Assembly (NCBI GenBank): GCA_964348225.1
Contig: CAYGBM010000046.1
Coordinates: 1 to 58,620 of the forward strand
Length of the DNA stretch: 58,620 nucleotides
From: CAYGBM01 sp964348225
Lineage (GTDB): Bacteria; Patescibacteriota; Minisyncoccia; Minisyncoccales; CG1-02-41-26
Direction: 5' to 3'
The notes below the pieces were generated by a model. The model did not search any database, was not told the DNA's origin, and saw only the letters and a program-made list of their open reading frames with translations. Made by a program: the position numbers and the translations under genes. Numbering within the stretch: the stretch's first letter is position 1; every line of letters begins with the position of its first letter. This document shows, in pieces, positions 24,304 through 33,149 of this stretch.

Positions 24304-24483
24304 TGTGAATAATCTGTGGAAAAGTATTGTGGAGAGACCTGAGAAACCCTTATTTTTCCTATAAATCTGCCTGTTTAAAAAGTGGAGTAATATGGGTTGA
24401 CTTTGGGCTAAAATAAAGGGAAAATGGAAACAGATGGAGGATTGTGGATAAATGTGGGGATAAACCTGCATTCCTGTGAATAA
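24304..24483 (+). promoter_or_regulatory. mraZ control region with DnaA-box-like and MraZ-type repeats
   Basis: TGTGNATAA, the perfect DnaA-box consensus on one strand, occurs at 24304-24312, 24443-24451 and 24475-24483. Related TGTGGAAAA, TGTGGAGAG, AGTGGAGTA and TGTGGGGAT words lie between them. TGGATAAATG TGGGGATAAA forms a 10-bp-spaced pair, like the direct repeats bound by MraZ in other bacteria. TTGACT at 24397-24402 is a possible -35. Confidence 0.55.
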
Positions 24484-24485
24484 CT

Positions 24486-24917
24486 ATGTTCTTAGGAGAA
24501 TACAACTATACCTTAGATGAAAAAAAGAGGCTGGCAATTCCGCCTAAATTCCGCCACGTCCTGGGTAAAAGAGCAGTGATTACAAGGGGGCTGGATAACT
24601 GTTTATTTTTATATCCTTTTAATGAATGGAAAAAGCTGGCTGAGAAGTTAAGTAAACTTCCTTTATCGCAAGCTGATGCCAGGGGATTTGCCAGAATCAT
24701 GTTGGCAGGAGCCATGGAGGTAAGTTTAGACAGGTTAGGCAGAATTTTAGTTCCTGATTATTTAAAAAAATATGCCACTTTACAGAGAAAGGTAGTAGTT
24801 GCTGGACTTTACAATCGGATTGAGGTTTGGGATGAGAAAAGGTGGGAATTATATAAGACTAAAACAGAGAAAGAGGCAGGGGATATAGCTGAAAGATTAA
24901 AGGAATTAGGGGTTTAA
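24486..24917 (+). CDS. mraZ: transcriptional regulator MraZ
   Basis: Ring-forming AbrB-like regulator of the division and cell-wall cluster. Two SpoVT/AbrB-type repeats: MFLGEYNYTLDEKKRLAIPPKFR at the N-terminus and SLDRLGRILVPDYLKKYA mid-protein. 143 aa is standard. No SD; the ATG lies 3 nt after a TGTGAATAA box, so self-binding would cover its own start. It heads the mraZ-rsmH-ftsL-ftsI-Mur order. Confidence 0.95.
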   Translation: MFLGEYNYTLDEKKRLAIPPKFRHVLGKRAVITRGLDNCLFLYPFNEWKKLAEKLSKLPLSQADARGFARIMLAGAMEVSLDRLGRILVPDYLKKYATLQRKVVVAGLYNRIEVWDEKRWELYKTKTEKEAGDIAERLKELGV

Positions 24918-24923
24918 TTATTT

Positions 24924-25094
24924 AAAGCCTCGGACAAATTGCCTCAAGGAGCACGGCGTCGGTCTATGTGGTATTAAAAGGTTATTTTTCGACCGCGCCT
25001 GTCTCTCGTCAATCCTCCCAAGTTTCTGTGATAATACAATGCCTGTGGTGGGCTTGACTGCGAGACGCTCCTTTCGACAATTGTCCTCGGCTTT
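24924..25094. ncRNA. candidate structured RNA (three-way junction) between mraZ and rsmH
   Basis: A long closing stem pairs 24924-24952 with 25067-25094 (AAAGCC..CGGACAA..AGGAGC with GCTCCT..TTGTCC..GGCTTT). Two internal hairpins abut cleanly: GGCGTCGGTC (24955-24964) / GACCGCGCC (24991-24999), and GTCTCTCGTCAA (25001-25012) / TTGACTGCGAGAC (25054-25066). It is equally foldable on both strands, so orientation is uncertain; plus fits the operon. Known: an mraW RNA motif exists upstream of rsmH in Actinobacteria, but I cannot show that this is related. Confidence 0.6.
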
Positions 25095-25097
25095 TCT

Positions 25098-25970
25098 ATG
25101 ACACATAAATCTGTTCTTCAAAAAGAGGTGATTGAGTGTCTTGAGCCAGCGCCCAATGAGAATTTTATAGATGCAACCTTTGGGCTTGGTGGACACTCAA
25201 AAGATATTTTGCAAAGAATAAAACCCAATGGCAAGGTATTAGGTATTGAGATTGACCAAGAGCTTTACAAAAGATCGAAGATTAACGGACACTTGATTTT
25301 GGTGAATGATTCTTATCTGAAGCTGGAAAAGATTGTTAAGCAGTATGAGACGAAATTATTTGACAGGATAAACGGGATCTTGTTTGACCTGGGAATGTCA
25401 AGCTGGCATTTAGAGGAATCTGGCAGGGGATTCAGCTTTCAAAGAAATGAGGTGCTAGATATGAGATACGACAAGAATGGCTTGACAGCAAGAGAAATTA
25501 TCAACAAATGGCAAAAGAAAGATATTGAAAAAATCCTAAGAGAATATGGGGAAGAAAGGTTTGCTGGAAGGATTGCCAGAGAAATTGTTGAGCTGAGAAG
25601 AAAAAATCCTATTCAAACAACCCTCCAATTAGTTGAAGTTATTCAAAAAGCGATTCCTAAAAAATATCAAAGGGGCAAACACCCAGCCACCAGAGCATTT
25701 CAAGCCTTAAGAATTGCTGTAAATCAAGAGCTGGAAAACTTAAAAAAGGTTCTTCCTCAAGCTCTAAGAGTTTTAGAAAAAGGGGGGAGAATAGTTGTTA
25801 TCTCTTTTCACTCGCTTGAAGACAGAATTGTCAAAAACTTTTTCAAAGAAGCTCAAAAAAAAGGGTTGATAAAGATATTAACAAAAAAACCTATTAGTCC
25901 TTCTCTTTCTGAGGTTAAAGAGAATCCTCGTTCAAGGTCAGCAAAATTAAGAAGTGCGATAAAAATATGA
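25098..25970 (+). CDS. rsmH: 16S rRNA (cytosine(1402)-N4)-methyltransferase
   Basis: SAM-dependent methyltransferase of C1402 in 16S rRNA. Seen: THKSVLQKEVIECL at the start, motif I DATFGLGGHSKDIL, GILFDLGMSSWHLEESGRGFSF, the RGKHPATRAFQALRIAVNQELENL signature and VISFHSLEDRIVKNFF near the end. 290 aa is usual. It starts 4 nt after the structured RNA element and overlaps the ftsL-like gene by 4 nt (ATGA). Confidence 0.96.
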   Translation: MTHKSVLQKEVIECLEPAPNENFIDATFGLGGHSKDILQRIKPNGKVLGIEIDQELYKRSKINGHLILVNDSYLKLEKIVKQYETKLFDRINGILFDLGMSSWHLEESGRGFSFQRNEVLDMRYDKNGLTAREIINKWQKKDIEKILREYGEERFAGRIAREIVELRRKNPIQTTLQLVEVIQKAIPKKYQRGKHPATRAFQALRIAVNQELENLKKVLPQALRVLEKGGRIVVISFHSLEDRIVKNFFKEAQKKGLIKILTKKPISPSLSEVKENPRSRSAKLRSAIKI

Positions 25971-26317
25971 ATACTTTATCTCTTCGTTTGCCAATAATAT
26001 CTCATTGCGGTCGCTTAAAAACCAGAACTATCCTGAAGCTTATTTTCGGGGGCTGTGCCATTTGCATTTTGCCTCTTTTGGCAATCTATCTTTTCCAAGT
26101 GGGCGATTTAATAAAAGTGAGCTTATCAACTAAAGCTTATGGGGCGGAAATTGAAGAACTTAAAGAAAAGGCATTGATTTTGCAGACCGAATCAACCGAA
26201 CATCTTTCTTTGGGTATCATAGAAGAAAAAATCCAAGAGTCTAACTTTGTTAAGGTAGAGGAAATCAAATACATTCCTATTCCTTCTTATTATTTTGCAG
26301 CGTCCGAGAATCAATAA
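25967..26317 (+). CDS. FtsL-like division protein
   Basis: A small bitopic protein (116 aa) in the ftsL position between rsmH and ftsI: basic N-terminus, one membrane segment (about residues 26-46), then a short periplasmic coiled coil (GAEIEELKEKALILQTESTEH). FtsL sequences are poorly conserved, so the call rests on topology, size and synteny. It overlaps rsmH by 4 nt, which suggests translational coupling. Confidence 0.65.
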   Translation: MNTLSLRLPIISHCGRLKTRTILKLIFGGCAICILPLLAIYLFQVGDLIKVSLSTKAYGAEIEELKEKALILQTESTEHLSLGIIEEKIQESNFVKVEEIKYIPIPSYYFAASENQ

Positions 26318-26336
26318 AAAGAAAAGATAATAGAAT

Positions 26337-28034
26337 ATGAGAAATTGGAAGGCAAACATTATTTTCTTTCTGTTTGTGTCTGTGGGGGCACTTGTTATCT
26401 GGCAGCTGTACAATCTCCAAATAAAAGATGGTGAATATTACGAAGCTTTGGCTTTGGGGCAACACATCTCCTTTTATGAGACATCTGCTCAAAGAGGGGG
26501 TATTTTTTTAAAAGGAAAGCAAGATCTGCCATTAGCTCAAACAAAGAGAAAAAATATAGTCCGTATTTTCCCGGATAAAATACCTAACTCTTTCTTGGAA
26601 GAGGGCATTGAATTTTTAGCTGGTATTTTTTCTTTAGAGAAAGAGGATTTACTCATTATCTTTAACGAGGCACGAGTATTTAAAAAAGAAGTATCAGATG
26701 AGCAAGCTCAAAAAATTAAACAGCAAATAGAGCAAAAAGAAACCAAGGGGATTTTCTTGGAAGAGATAGTGGGAAGGTTTTATCCACAAAAAAGTTTAGC
26801 CTCCCATGTTATAGGCTTTGTTAACGAAGAAGGAAACGGGCAGTATGGAATCGAGGGCTTTTATGATGGAATAATAAGAGGGGAGGAAGGCTTTTCAGGA
26901 CAAGGAAAAACCCCTCTGGGATATGTATTTTTAAATTCAAAGAATGAAGGATCTTTAAGTCCAGGGGCAGATATCTGGCTGACCCTGGATTACAATATTC
27001 AATACTTTGCTGAAAAATTACTCAAAGAGGCAAAAGAGGAATGGGATATTGACTCTGGCCAGATTATAGTCCAAGAGCCATCAACCGGAAAGATATTAGC
27101 CCTGGCTCATTTCCCAAGCTTTGACCTCAACGATTATGCAAGCCAAGAAAAGTTAGAAGTGTTTTTGAACTCTGCCACTCAAAAGCTCTTTGAACCAGGC
27201 TCGGTTTTCAAGCCAATTACAATGGCTGGCGCTTTGGAAGAAGCATTAATTACTCCAGAAACAGAATACGAAGACAAAGGCTATGTTGAGGTGGGCGGCC
27301 CTCCTATTTACAATTTTCAGAAAAGGATATGGGGCCAGCAAACAATGACCGACGTTTTGGAAGAGTCAATTAACACAGGGGCAGTATTTGTTGAAAAAAC
27401 CCTTGGCAAAAATCTTTTTCTAAGATATTTAGAAAAATTTGGCTTGTTTGAAAAAACCGAAATTGACTTGCAGGGTGAAACCTTTTCTCTTAACACAATT
27501 TTGAAGAACGGCTATCCCCGGGATTTTGCTGTAGCTTCATTCGGGCAGGGGATTGAAGTAACCCCTTTGCAAATGGTTAGGGCTTTCGGAGCCATTGCTA
27601 ATGGGGGCGACCTGATGAAACCCTATATCGTTGAAAAAATTGTCAAAGCTGATGGAGAAGAGATTAAAACCAAACCTGAGGTTCAAAGAAAGGTCATTTC
27701 AGAAACGGCTGCTGGTAAATTAACCTCAATGCTGGTGAGCGTGGTGGAGCAGGGCTCTGGCAGAAGAACAAAGATTGATGGTTATTTTATTGCTGGCAAA
27801 ACAGGCACTGCCCAAGTACCCCTGAAAGAAGGAGGGTATTCAGAGGAAGAAACAATCCAAAGCTTTATGGGCTATTTTCCAGCCCTTTCAGCAAGGGTGT
27901 TGATTTTTGTAAAATTAGACAATCCCAAAGGGGTTACAACAGCCAGTCACTGCGCTGTTCCTTTATTTAAGAAATTAGCCAAACATATTATTGATTTGTG
28001 GGCAATACCACCGTCTTTTGAAGAAAATGGCTAA
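26337..28034 (+). CDS. ftsI: peptidoglycan D,D-transpeptidase FtsI / PBP2B-type
   Basis: Septal transpeptidase. One membrane segment (about residues 7-25), a dimerisation/pedestal region with QRGGIF and FYPQKSLASHVIGFVNEEGNGQYGIEG, then the transpeptidase domain. The active-site motifs are intact: SVFK (about 289), SIN (about 344) and KTGTAQVP (about 488). 565 aa. Its last 8 nt overlap the start of the Mur-ligase-like gene. Confidence 0.95.
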   Translation: MRNWKANIIFFLFVSVGALVIWQLYNLQIKDGEYYEALALGQHISFYETSAQRGGIFLKGKQDLPLAQTKRKNIVRIFPDKIPNSFLEEGIEFLAGIFSLEKEDLLIIFNEARVFKKEVSDEQAQKIKQQIEQKETKGIFLEEIVGRFYPQKSLASHVIGFVNEEGNGQYGIEGFYDGIIRGEEGFSGQGKTPLGYVFLNSKNEGSLSPGADIWLTLDYNIQYFAEKLLKEAKEEWDIDSGQIIVQEPSTGKILALAHFPSFDLNDYASQEKLEVFLNSATQKLFEPGSVFKPITMAGALEEALITPETEYEDKGYVEVGGPPIYNFQKRIWGQQTMTDVLEESINTGAVFVEKTLGKNLFLRYLEKFGLFEKTEIDLQGETFSLNTILKNGYPRDFAVASFGQGIEVTPLQMVRAFGAIANGGDLMKPYIVEKIVKADGEEIKTKPEVQRKVISETAAGKLTSMLVSVVEQGSGRRTKIDGYFIAGKTGTAQVPLKEGGYSEEETIQSFMGYFPALSARVLIFVKLDNPKGVTTASHCAVPLFKKLAKHIIDLWAIPPSFEENG

Positions 28035-29118
28035 ATTCATAACAAAATACGCTTTTCGCAAGATACAGCCAAAAGTGATTGTTGTTAGCGGAAAAATCTC
28101 TGACATCGCCAAATCAGCCATTTCTCAGGTTTTAGCAAGCTTTTTGCGGGTAGGCAAAGTTTCAAAGGCTGTTCCTGACATTGAAGATATTAAAAAGAGA
28201 AATGTCTTTATCTTTGAAATGAAAGAAAAACAAGAACTAAAGAATTTTGAGTTCTGGTTGAAACATTCTTCTTTACCTATTTTAATTACAACTGTTTTGG
28301 GCGATATTCCTTCAGAAACAATTGTTTTTGCCTCAGAAAAATCAGAAGAAATTAATGACCTAGCAAAAAATCTGTCTCTTTTTAGCCACTTGGTTTTGAA
28401 CTTTGACGATGAAACATCAAGGGAAATGTCTGACAACTTGAGTGTTTATAGTTTAAATTTTGGTATTGACGAAGGGGCTGACCTCAGAGCAACCGATTAT
28501 CAATACACGACAAACGGAACCATTTTTAAGTTAAACTTTGAGGGCAATATTATGCCTGTTTGGCTAAATAAGCTTTTTGGCAAAAAGAATATTTACGCTG
28601 CCCTTTGCGCTTTAAGTATTGCCAAAATATTCAACTTTAACTTGGTTGAAGCCTCCCAATCCTTAAAAGAATGGCAGGGAATTAAGGGAGAGGGCAAGCT
28701 GATTGAGGGTATTAAGCAAACCTCTCTGCTTGATGACAGCTGCAATGCAAGCCCTTATTCTATGACTGAAATGTTGGATATCTTGGGCAAAATTAATGGA
28801 GAAAGACGAAAGATTGCCGTCCTGGGAGACATATTAGGAGTTGGCAAATACACTATTGAAGCCCACGAAACCATTGGCGAGAAAATAATAAGAAATGTTG
28901 ACCTACTTTTTACCCTGGGACAAAGGGCAAAATTCATTGCTAAAACAGCCAGAGAAAAAGGAATGCCCCAAGACAAAATCTTTGAATTTAACGAAGCCTC
29001 CCAATTACTTCCTGTGCTCAAAAACAAAATAGCGCCCAATGACCTCATCCTTATCGACGGCTCCAAACAAATGCAAATGGAAAAGATAACAGAACAGCTT
29101 CAAGCCTTGCAAAAATAA
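28027..29118 (+). CDS. Mur ligase-like protein lacking a canonical P-loop (363 aa)
   Basis: Position and C-terminal half match MurF-type ligases: KNIYAALCALSIAKIFNFNLVEASQSLKEWQGIKGEGKLIEG, LLDDSCNASPYSM, KIAVLGDILGVG, HETIGEKI and LILIDGSKQMQM. The N-terminal P-loop, normally GTxGKT, is replaced by VVSGKISDIAKSAI (about residues 17-30). The mid-domain is shortened. Start at ATG 28027 inside the end of ftsI; an upstream in-frame ATG at 27991 adds 12 residues. Either a degenerate ligase with a changed role or a very divergent active form. Confidence 0.75.
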   Translation: MAKFITKYAFRKIQPKVIVVSGKISDIAKSAISQVLASFLRVGKVSKAVPDIEDIKKRNVFIFEMKEKQELKNFEFWLKHSSLPILITTVLGDIPSETIVFASEKSEEINDLAKNLSLFSHLVLNFDDETSREMSDNLSVYSLNFGIDEGADLRATDYQYTTNGTIFKLNFEGNIMPVWLNKLFGKKNIYAALCALSIAKIFNFNLVEASQSLKEWQGIKGEGKLIEGIKQTSLLDDSCNASPYSMTEMLDILGKINGERRKIAVLGDILGVGKYTIEAHETIGEKIIRNVDLLFTLGQRAKFIAKTAREKGMPQDKIFEFNEASQLLPVLKNKIAPNDLILIDGSKQMQMEKITEQLQALQK

Positions 29119-29187
29119 GGAAAATTTAGTAAAATCTCATAATCACTTTGACAAATCAGTGAAGGATCAAAAAGGAAGGAAAAAATC

Positions 29188-29373
29188 ATGAAAGAGGCAA
29201 TGCTAGAATCTGTTATAGTTCTTATGATTGTATTCGAGATACTCTTTGCTAGATTCTCAGGTTTTGGAGATTTCGGCATTCTCTTGTTTACGATCATAAT
29301 AGTGATACTTCTTTGGGCTTCATACCTCCTTCTACGTATTCTCACCTTCTTTATGCATTTCTTCAGAGGCTGA
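29188..29373 (+). CDS. small membrane protein (61 aa)
   Basis: Two hydrophobic helices (ESVIVLMIVFEILFARF; GILLFTIIIVILLWASYLLL) and a short FFMHFFRG tail. AAGGAAGG lies about 9 nt before the ATG and a strong terminator follows directly at 29369-29421, so it is a discrete unit. TTGACA is present at 29149 but without a good -10. No family recognised. Confidence 0.65.
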   Translation: MKEAMLESVIVLMIVFEILFARFSGFGDFGILLFTIIIVILLWASYLLLRILTFFMHFFRG

Positions 29374-29421
29374 CTCAACTGAAATTTGTTTTTCCCACCA
29401 CCCAGTTGGGCCAGCTTTTTT
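29369..29421 (+). terminator. intrinsic terminator
   Basis: GCTG..CAACTG (29369-29381) pairs with CAGTTG..CAGC (29403-29415), followed by TTTTTTC. Confidence 0.85.
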
Positions 29422-29430
29422 CATTTAAAT

Positions 29431-29476
29431 TAAAAAGGACAGAGGCATTTAGCGAAAGCTAAAAAGCTCCCTGTCT
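29431..29476 (-). terminator. terminator of the TyrA-PheA gene, duplicated element
   Basis: GGACAG...CTGTC outer stem with an inner TTTAGC/GCTAAA hairpin; on the minus strand it ends in TTTTT. A near-identical copy lies at 33150-33194. Confidence 0.75.
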
Positions 29477-29492
29477 TGTGTCCGGGTTTTCT

Positions 29493-31034
29493 TTATGAAC
29501 CGCTTTTATGTTTATTTTGCTTTTTTATAATAAGAAATGTTGTTGTGTTGAACGGGTCGTGATGCATACCATATTCTAGGATGTTAAGACCATAAAGCTC
29601 AGCTGCTACCTGCGAAGCCAAGGTTGCGGTATTTATCGGCAACTTTCCCTCTGCAATCTTTTTGGCGCAAAGAGCTGTATCATCGCTGTCTTTACCGGGG
29701 GCTAATTTAATTTGAGGATATTTTTCAGCAAAAGTCCTCTTGCACTGGCTAACTGCTTGAGGATGACCAAAAACCTCTTGAACTTGGCTGATGTCCTTTA
29801 TGGATGGATGCACCATCAGACATTGTAAAATCTCCATACCATAAACAGCCAGAACATCAAATTGGTATTCTCCCATAGCATACATACTAGGAACATAAGC
29901 TCCTGAACCAGAGTTAGCCATTGCAAAAACCCCTCTGTCGATTTTCCCTTTATCAACAGCTTTAATTACCTTTTCTGCCTCAATTAGGTATTTTAAGTCT
30001 AATTTGCTTGAATCAATTTTTATTTCTTCACAGAAACGAAGAATGGACTCATGGGTAAAGCAGCCCTCGATACCGTGAACGCCCACACTAACTTCCCCCT
30101 TTTGAATAGGGAAAATTTGGTCGATACTTTCGTGATGCTGAATATAGATTTTAGGTTTCATTGATATTTTTTTGTGAAAGGAAAATATTTTTTGCACAGA
30201 GTCTACGAACCAACGTTCTATCCACTGACGAACCCTCTTTCTCTCTACTAGCGGTAGAGCATCTACAAACTTACGTTGCTCGGCAATTCTTCGGTCAATC
30301 TCTTCTGATGAGATTTTACTCATCTCAGATAAAGCTTTTTTAGTGCTTTCAATTAAATTACCGTGAGCGCCGCAAATAAGGTCTTTTCTCAGCCAATCAG
30401 CAGAACTATTAATGGAATGAATATAAAAGCTAAAAAGTGCATTTGAGGCAGGTACTGCCCATTCCATTAGCTTTTCCATACTTGGCTTTTGCTGATTGCA
30501 GTCTCCAGCATAAGTAATTATCAAGCTATCAATAGCCATTGTTAACAACTCTGGTAAACTCAAAGTAACAGCAATCATAAAATCATGCTCATCCTCTGAT
30601 ACAACTTCCAAAAAACTAATACCTTGTTCTTTTAAAAAAGATAAAACAGTTTTTGTATGAGGATGGTTTTCTGCTTCTTTGTGGGTGGAAATAATTGCCC
30701 ATTTTTGGCCTTGTAAGGGAACATATGGACCATGAAGTGGATGTAAAGAAAAATGAGCGGCGCCACCACAGGATTGGACAACCCTTGATAGACGCCGCTT
30801 TATTGAGCAGATATCAATGATTAGCTGTTGAGGAGTAAGACGTACCCCTCGAACTAAATTGGGAATAGCATCCCGCGGTATGCTTAACCAAATAACATCT
30901 GCTTTCCAAACCTTATCCCATGCTTCCTGTGTACTGTCCTTATCCACTCCCAAAACAGGTCCTAATTTTCTAAGAAGGGGTAAGAGGAGGTTTTTAGCCA
31001 TCTCTCCTTGATCCCCTATAACAGCATTTGTCAT
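29493..31034 (-). CDS. TyrA-PheA fusion: prephenate dehydrogenase-like plus prephenate dehydratase-like
   Basis: Residues 1-285 are TyrA-like: Rossmann start VIGDQGEMAKNLLLPLL, DVIWLSIPRDAI, DICSIKRRL, and the catalytic-type His in SLHPLHGP. Residues about 290-513 are PDT-like: GIEGCFTHESI, ANSGSG, HPQAVSQC, KDSDDTALCAK, ATLASQVAAELYGLNIL, and NTTTFLII where the canonical TRF motif reads TTF. No ACT domain follows. Known: these enzymes turn prephenate into 4-hydroxyphenylpyruvate or phenylpyruvate. Last gene of a minus-strand unit with an aminotransferase and a BacA-like protein. A TGATATAAT extended -10 lies just before its ATG. Confidence 0.82.
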   Translation of the reverse strand: MTNAVIGDQGEMAKNLLLPLLRKLGPVLGVDKDSTQEAWDKVWKADVIWLSIPRDAIPNLVRGVRLTPQQLIIDICSIKRRLSRVVQSCGGAAHFSLHPLHGPYVPLQGQKWAIISTHKEAENHPHTKTVLSFLKEQGISFLEVVSEDEHDFMIAVTLSLPELLTMAIDSLIITYAGDCNQQKPSMEKLMEWAVPASNALFSFYIHSINSSADWLRKDLICGAHGNLIESTKKALSEMSKISSEEIDRRIAEQRKFVDALPLVERKRVRQWIERWFVDSVQKIFSFHKKISMKPKIYIQHHESIDQIFPIQKGEVSVGVHGIEGCFTHESILRFCEEIKIDSSKLDLKYLIEAEKVIKAVDKGKIDRGVFAMANSGSGAYVPSMYAMGEYQFDVLAVYGMEILQCLMVHPSIKDISQVQEVFGHPQAVSQCKRTFAEKYPQIKLAPGKDSDDTALCAKKIAEGKLPINTATLASQVAAELYGLNILEYGMHHDPFNTTTFLIIKKQNKHKSGS

Positions 31035-31061
31035 ATGTGCTATTATATCACATTACCAGCC

Positions 31062-31811
31062 CTAACACGAGAGAGGAGTTTCATATTCATGTGCTCCTCG
31101 AATTATGTTAGCACCGTGGCCAGTGATGCCACCGAAAAAGAGCATCTCTGGGCTACCGAAAGAGTGAAGCTCCTTTAGATCATACAGATCTCTGGATCTT
31201 TCAGTAGTAATACAGACTTCCACACTTCGTTCAACAGCACAGAGCTCAGCAGCATGGGCATTACTATTAGCTTTCACAATTGCCTCATCTGGGATAAAGC
31301 CTTCTAATAAAGGCGCTGGCGAAGGGTGAGAGGCTACCCGTACCTCCTGCCACCACTCACTTGGCCAGAACTCCCAAGGCACACCCTCAAAGCTGTCTAT
31401 TATATCCTGTCTCGTCACAAGTTGCATTTTATCCAAACGCATTACTTCCGTGATGAAGAAAGGATAAACATCTGGATTCTGAAAAAACAACTCCTTAAGA
31501 CCAAAATAGACAGCACAGGTCCAGAAGATAGCGACTTCTCGCCCTACAACCCCGCGTGCCTTCTCCAAACACTCCTCTGGTGTATCACCAAGCTCAACAA
31601 CAGCTTTATGGCGTATGCCCATCCTATCTATGCATCGTTGACAAGCCTGTAGGATGTTAGTCCCTTTAGGGCCTAAGGCGAAACACCTTACTTTACGAAC
31701 CACTTGCGACTGAAGGGCTGTTTGGATTTCAGGGTCAGTCCGTGGTAATCCCTCAAGAGAAGAAAATGTTTTCAGATATCTTACACCCGTCTTGTTATCA
31801 GTTACCGACAT
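31062..31811 (-). CDS. PDT-fold protein resembling prephenate decarboxylase BacA
   Basis: 249 aa. Begins the conserved core with CFALGPKGTNILQAC, like the GPEGT opening of prephenate dehydratase and BacA. DTPEECLEKA, a GLKELFFQNPDV segment, ASHPSPAPLLEGF, then ANSNAHAAELCA and ICITTERSRDLYDL, ending FFGGITG, follow in the order I remember for Bacillus BacA (GPEGT, DTFESCIE, DGIKHFYMRPD, SHPSP, NSTSQAA, FGKG). BacA removes CO2 from prephenate without aromatisation in bacilysin synthesis. SD AAGGAGG; 3 nt from the aminotransferase gene. The function is inferred, not proven. Confidence 0.55.
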   Translation of the reverse strand: MSVTDNKTGVRYLKTFSSLEGLPRTDPEIQTALQSQVVRKVRCFALGPKGTNILQACQRCIDRMGIRHKAVVELGDTPEECLEKARGVVGREVAIFWTCAVYFGLKELFFQNPDVYPFFITEVMRLDKMQLVTRQDIIDSFEGVPWEFWPSEWWQEVRVASHPSPAPLLEGFIPDEAIVKANSNAHAAELCAVERSVEVCITTERSRDLYDLKELHSFGSPEMLFFGGITGHGANIIRGAHEYETPLSC

Positions 31812-31814
31812 AAA

Positions 31815-32978
31815 TCATGCCTCCTTATCAAGTCCCAAAGCCTTATCTATCCGCTCCAGACCCTCTTTTAATTCTGGTAGAGAAGAAACCGGAGCATAGG
31901 ATATCCTAATACGGTCATCACAACCAAACGCTATGCCCGGAGTTACAACCACACCTGCCTTCTCCAGAAGAAACTCTGCTAACTCTGTACTGCTCATATC
32001 AACCATTCTTGGGAGAGCGGGAAAAGCGTAAAAAGCGCCGTGAGGCAAAGGATAATCAATACCTCGTTTTTCCAGCCATTGAATCAGGCATCTCCTCCTT
32101 TGATCTAACTCCCAAAGCATATACGGTTCTGGGGAATGCTCTAAGGCCACTGTGACTGCTTCCTGAGAAATAGCACAGGGAGAAACAAGGAATGCCTCCA
32201 GCCATATCTCGATTTTTTCAACAACATTTTTTGGACCAGTTAACCATCCAATCCTCCAACCAGACATACTCCAGCTTTTTGAGGCGGAACGGACAGTAAC
32301 TGTTCGTTCTGCCATTTCTGGAAAAGATCCTAAGCTGACATAATCTATGCCATAAACAAGCCTAGCATATGCTTCATCTACGATAAAAGCAAGGTCAAGC
32401 TCAGCCAATTTCCCCAGCTCGTCCGTGTCCCAAACCATGCCTGTTGGATTATTTGGTGAATTAATGAGCAAGAATTTACTTCTCTCAGATAGATACTTTT
32501 CAACCCTATCCCTTTTTAAGACAAATCCATCCAATGCTGTATCAACAAATACTGGTTTAATTCCAAGCACTTCAGCCACAGCAACATAAGGAGGATAGTA
32601 AGGACTGGGTATTAATAGCTCATCTCCTTCATCACATTCTCCTTCATCACATAAAGCCAGGATGGCACTCGCAATCAACGGTTGAGAGCCAGCAGACACT
32701 ATTGTATTATCACTCGTAGCGTATATGCCGCTTTTCTCAAAATCAACTGCAGCCATAGCCCGTAATTTTGCTAATCCTCCAGCTGGCGTGTACTTAGTAT
32801 GCCCTTCTTCAATTGCTCGAATTCCCGCTTTTTTGACATAAGCAGGAGTTTGGAAATTGGGGTCTCCAACCGCAAAAGAAATTACGCTTTTTCCTTCACC
32901 TTGCATTTCCCTTGCCTTTCTGAAAAACGCCTGAAGAGGGGAAAGCCTTAATCCTTCTACTCTTTTTGAAGTCTGCAT
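31815..32978 (-). CDS. PLP-dependent class I/II aminotransferase (intact)
   Basis: Fold-type I aminotransferase (387 aa), probably acting on an aromatic or prephenate-derived keto acid given its neighbours. Seen: FAVGDPNFQTPAYV, KYTPAGGLAKLR, the substrate/PLP segment SPNNPTGMVWD, VDEAYARLVYG, the Schiff-base lysine in RSASKSWSMSGWRIGW, and RIRISYA for the carboxylate-binding Arg. SD AAGGAGG before ATG. It appears to begin a transcription unit, since a terminator (33150-33194) separates it from the genes upstream. Confidence 0.92.
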   Translation of the reverse strand: MQTSKRVEGLRLSPLQAFFRKAREMQGEGKSVISFAVGDPNFQTPAYVKKAGIRAIEEGHTKYTPAGGLAKLRAMAAVDFEKSGIYATSDNTIVSAGSQPLIASAILALCDEGECDEGDELLIPSPYYPPYVAVAEVLGIKPVFVDTALDGFVLKRDRVEKYLSERSKFLLINSPNNPTGMVWDTDELGKLAELDLAFIVDEAYARLVYGIDYVSLGSFPEMAERTVTVRSASKSWSMSGWRIGWLTGPKNVVEKIEIWLEAFLVSPCAISQEAVTVALEHSPEPYMLWELDQRRRCLIQWLEKRGIDYPLPHGAFYAFPALPRMVDMSSTELAEFLLEKAGVVVTPGIAFGCDDRIRISYAPVSSLPELKEGLERIDKALGLDKEA

Positions 32979-33149
32979 TTTTCACTGACCTCCTTCGCAT
33001 GTATGAGTCGTTTATCTTCTTCGGCTGGGAAACTTTTTTTCAATAAAAGGAATAAATGAGTCCTTTTTCACTGCTTCTATACTACATAAAAACCAAACTT
33101 TTGCAAGTTTTTCCATAACGACTTTACTGAAAAATGCACATTTAGATTA

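Noticed and set aside
24304..24483. Chromosomal origin oriC
   Set aside because: DnaA-box-like words are present, but dnaA/dnaN/rpmH are not adjacent and the site is the usual mraZ control region; regulation is a simpler explanation.
24924..25094. SRP RNA, RNase P RNA, 6S RNA or tmRNA
   Set aside because: None of the hallmark sequences of these RNAs could be found on either strand.
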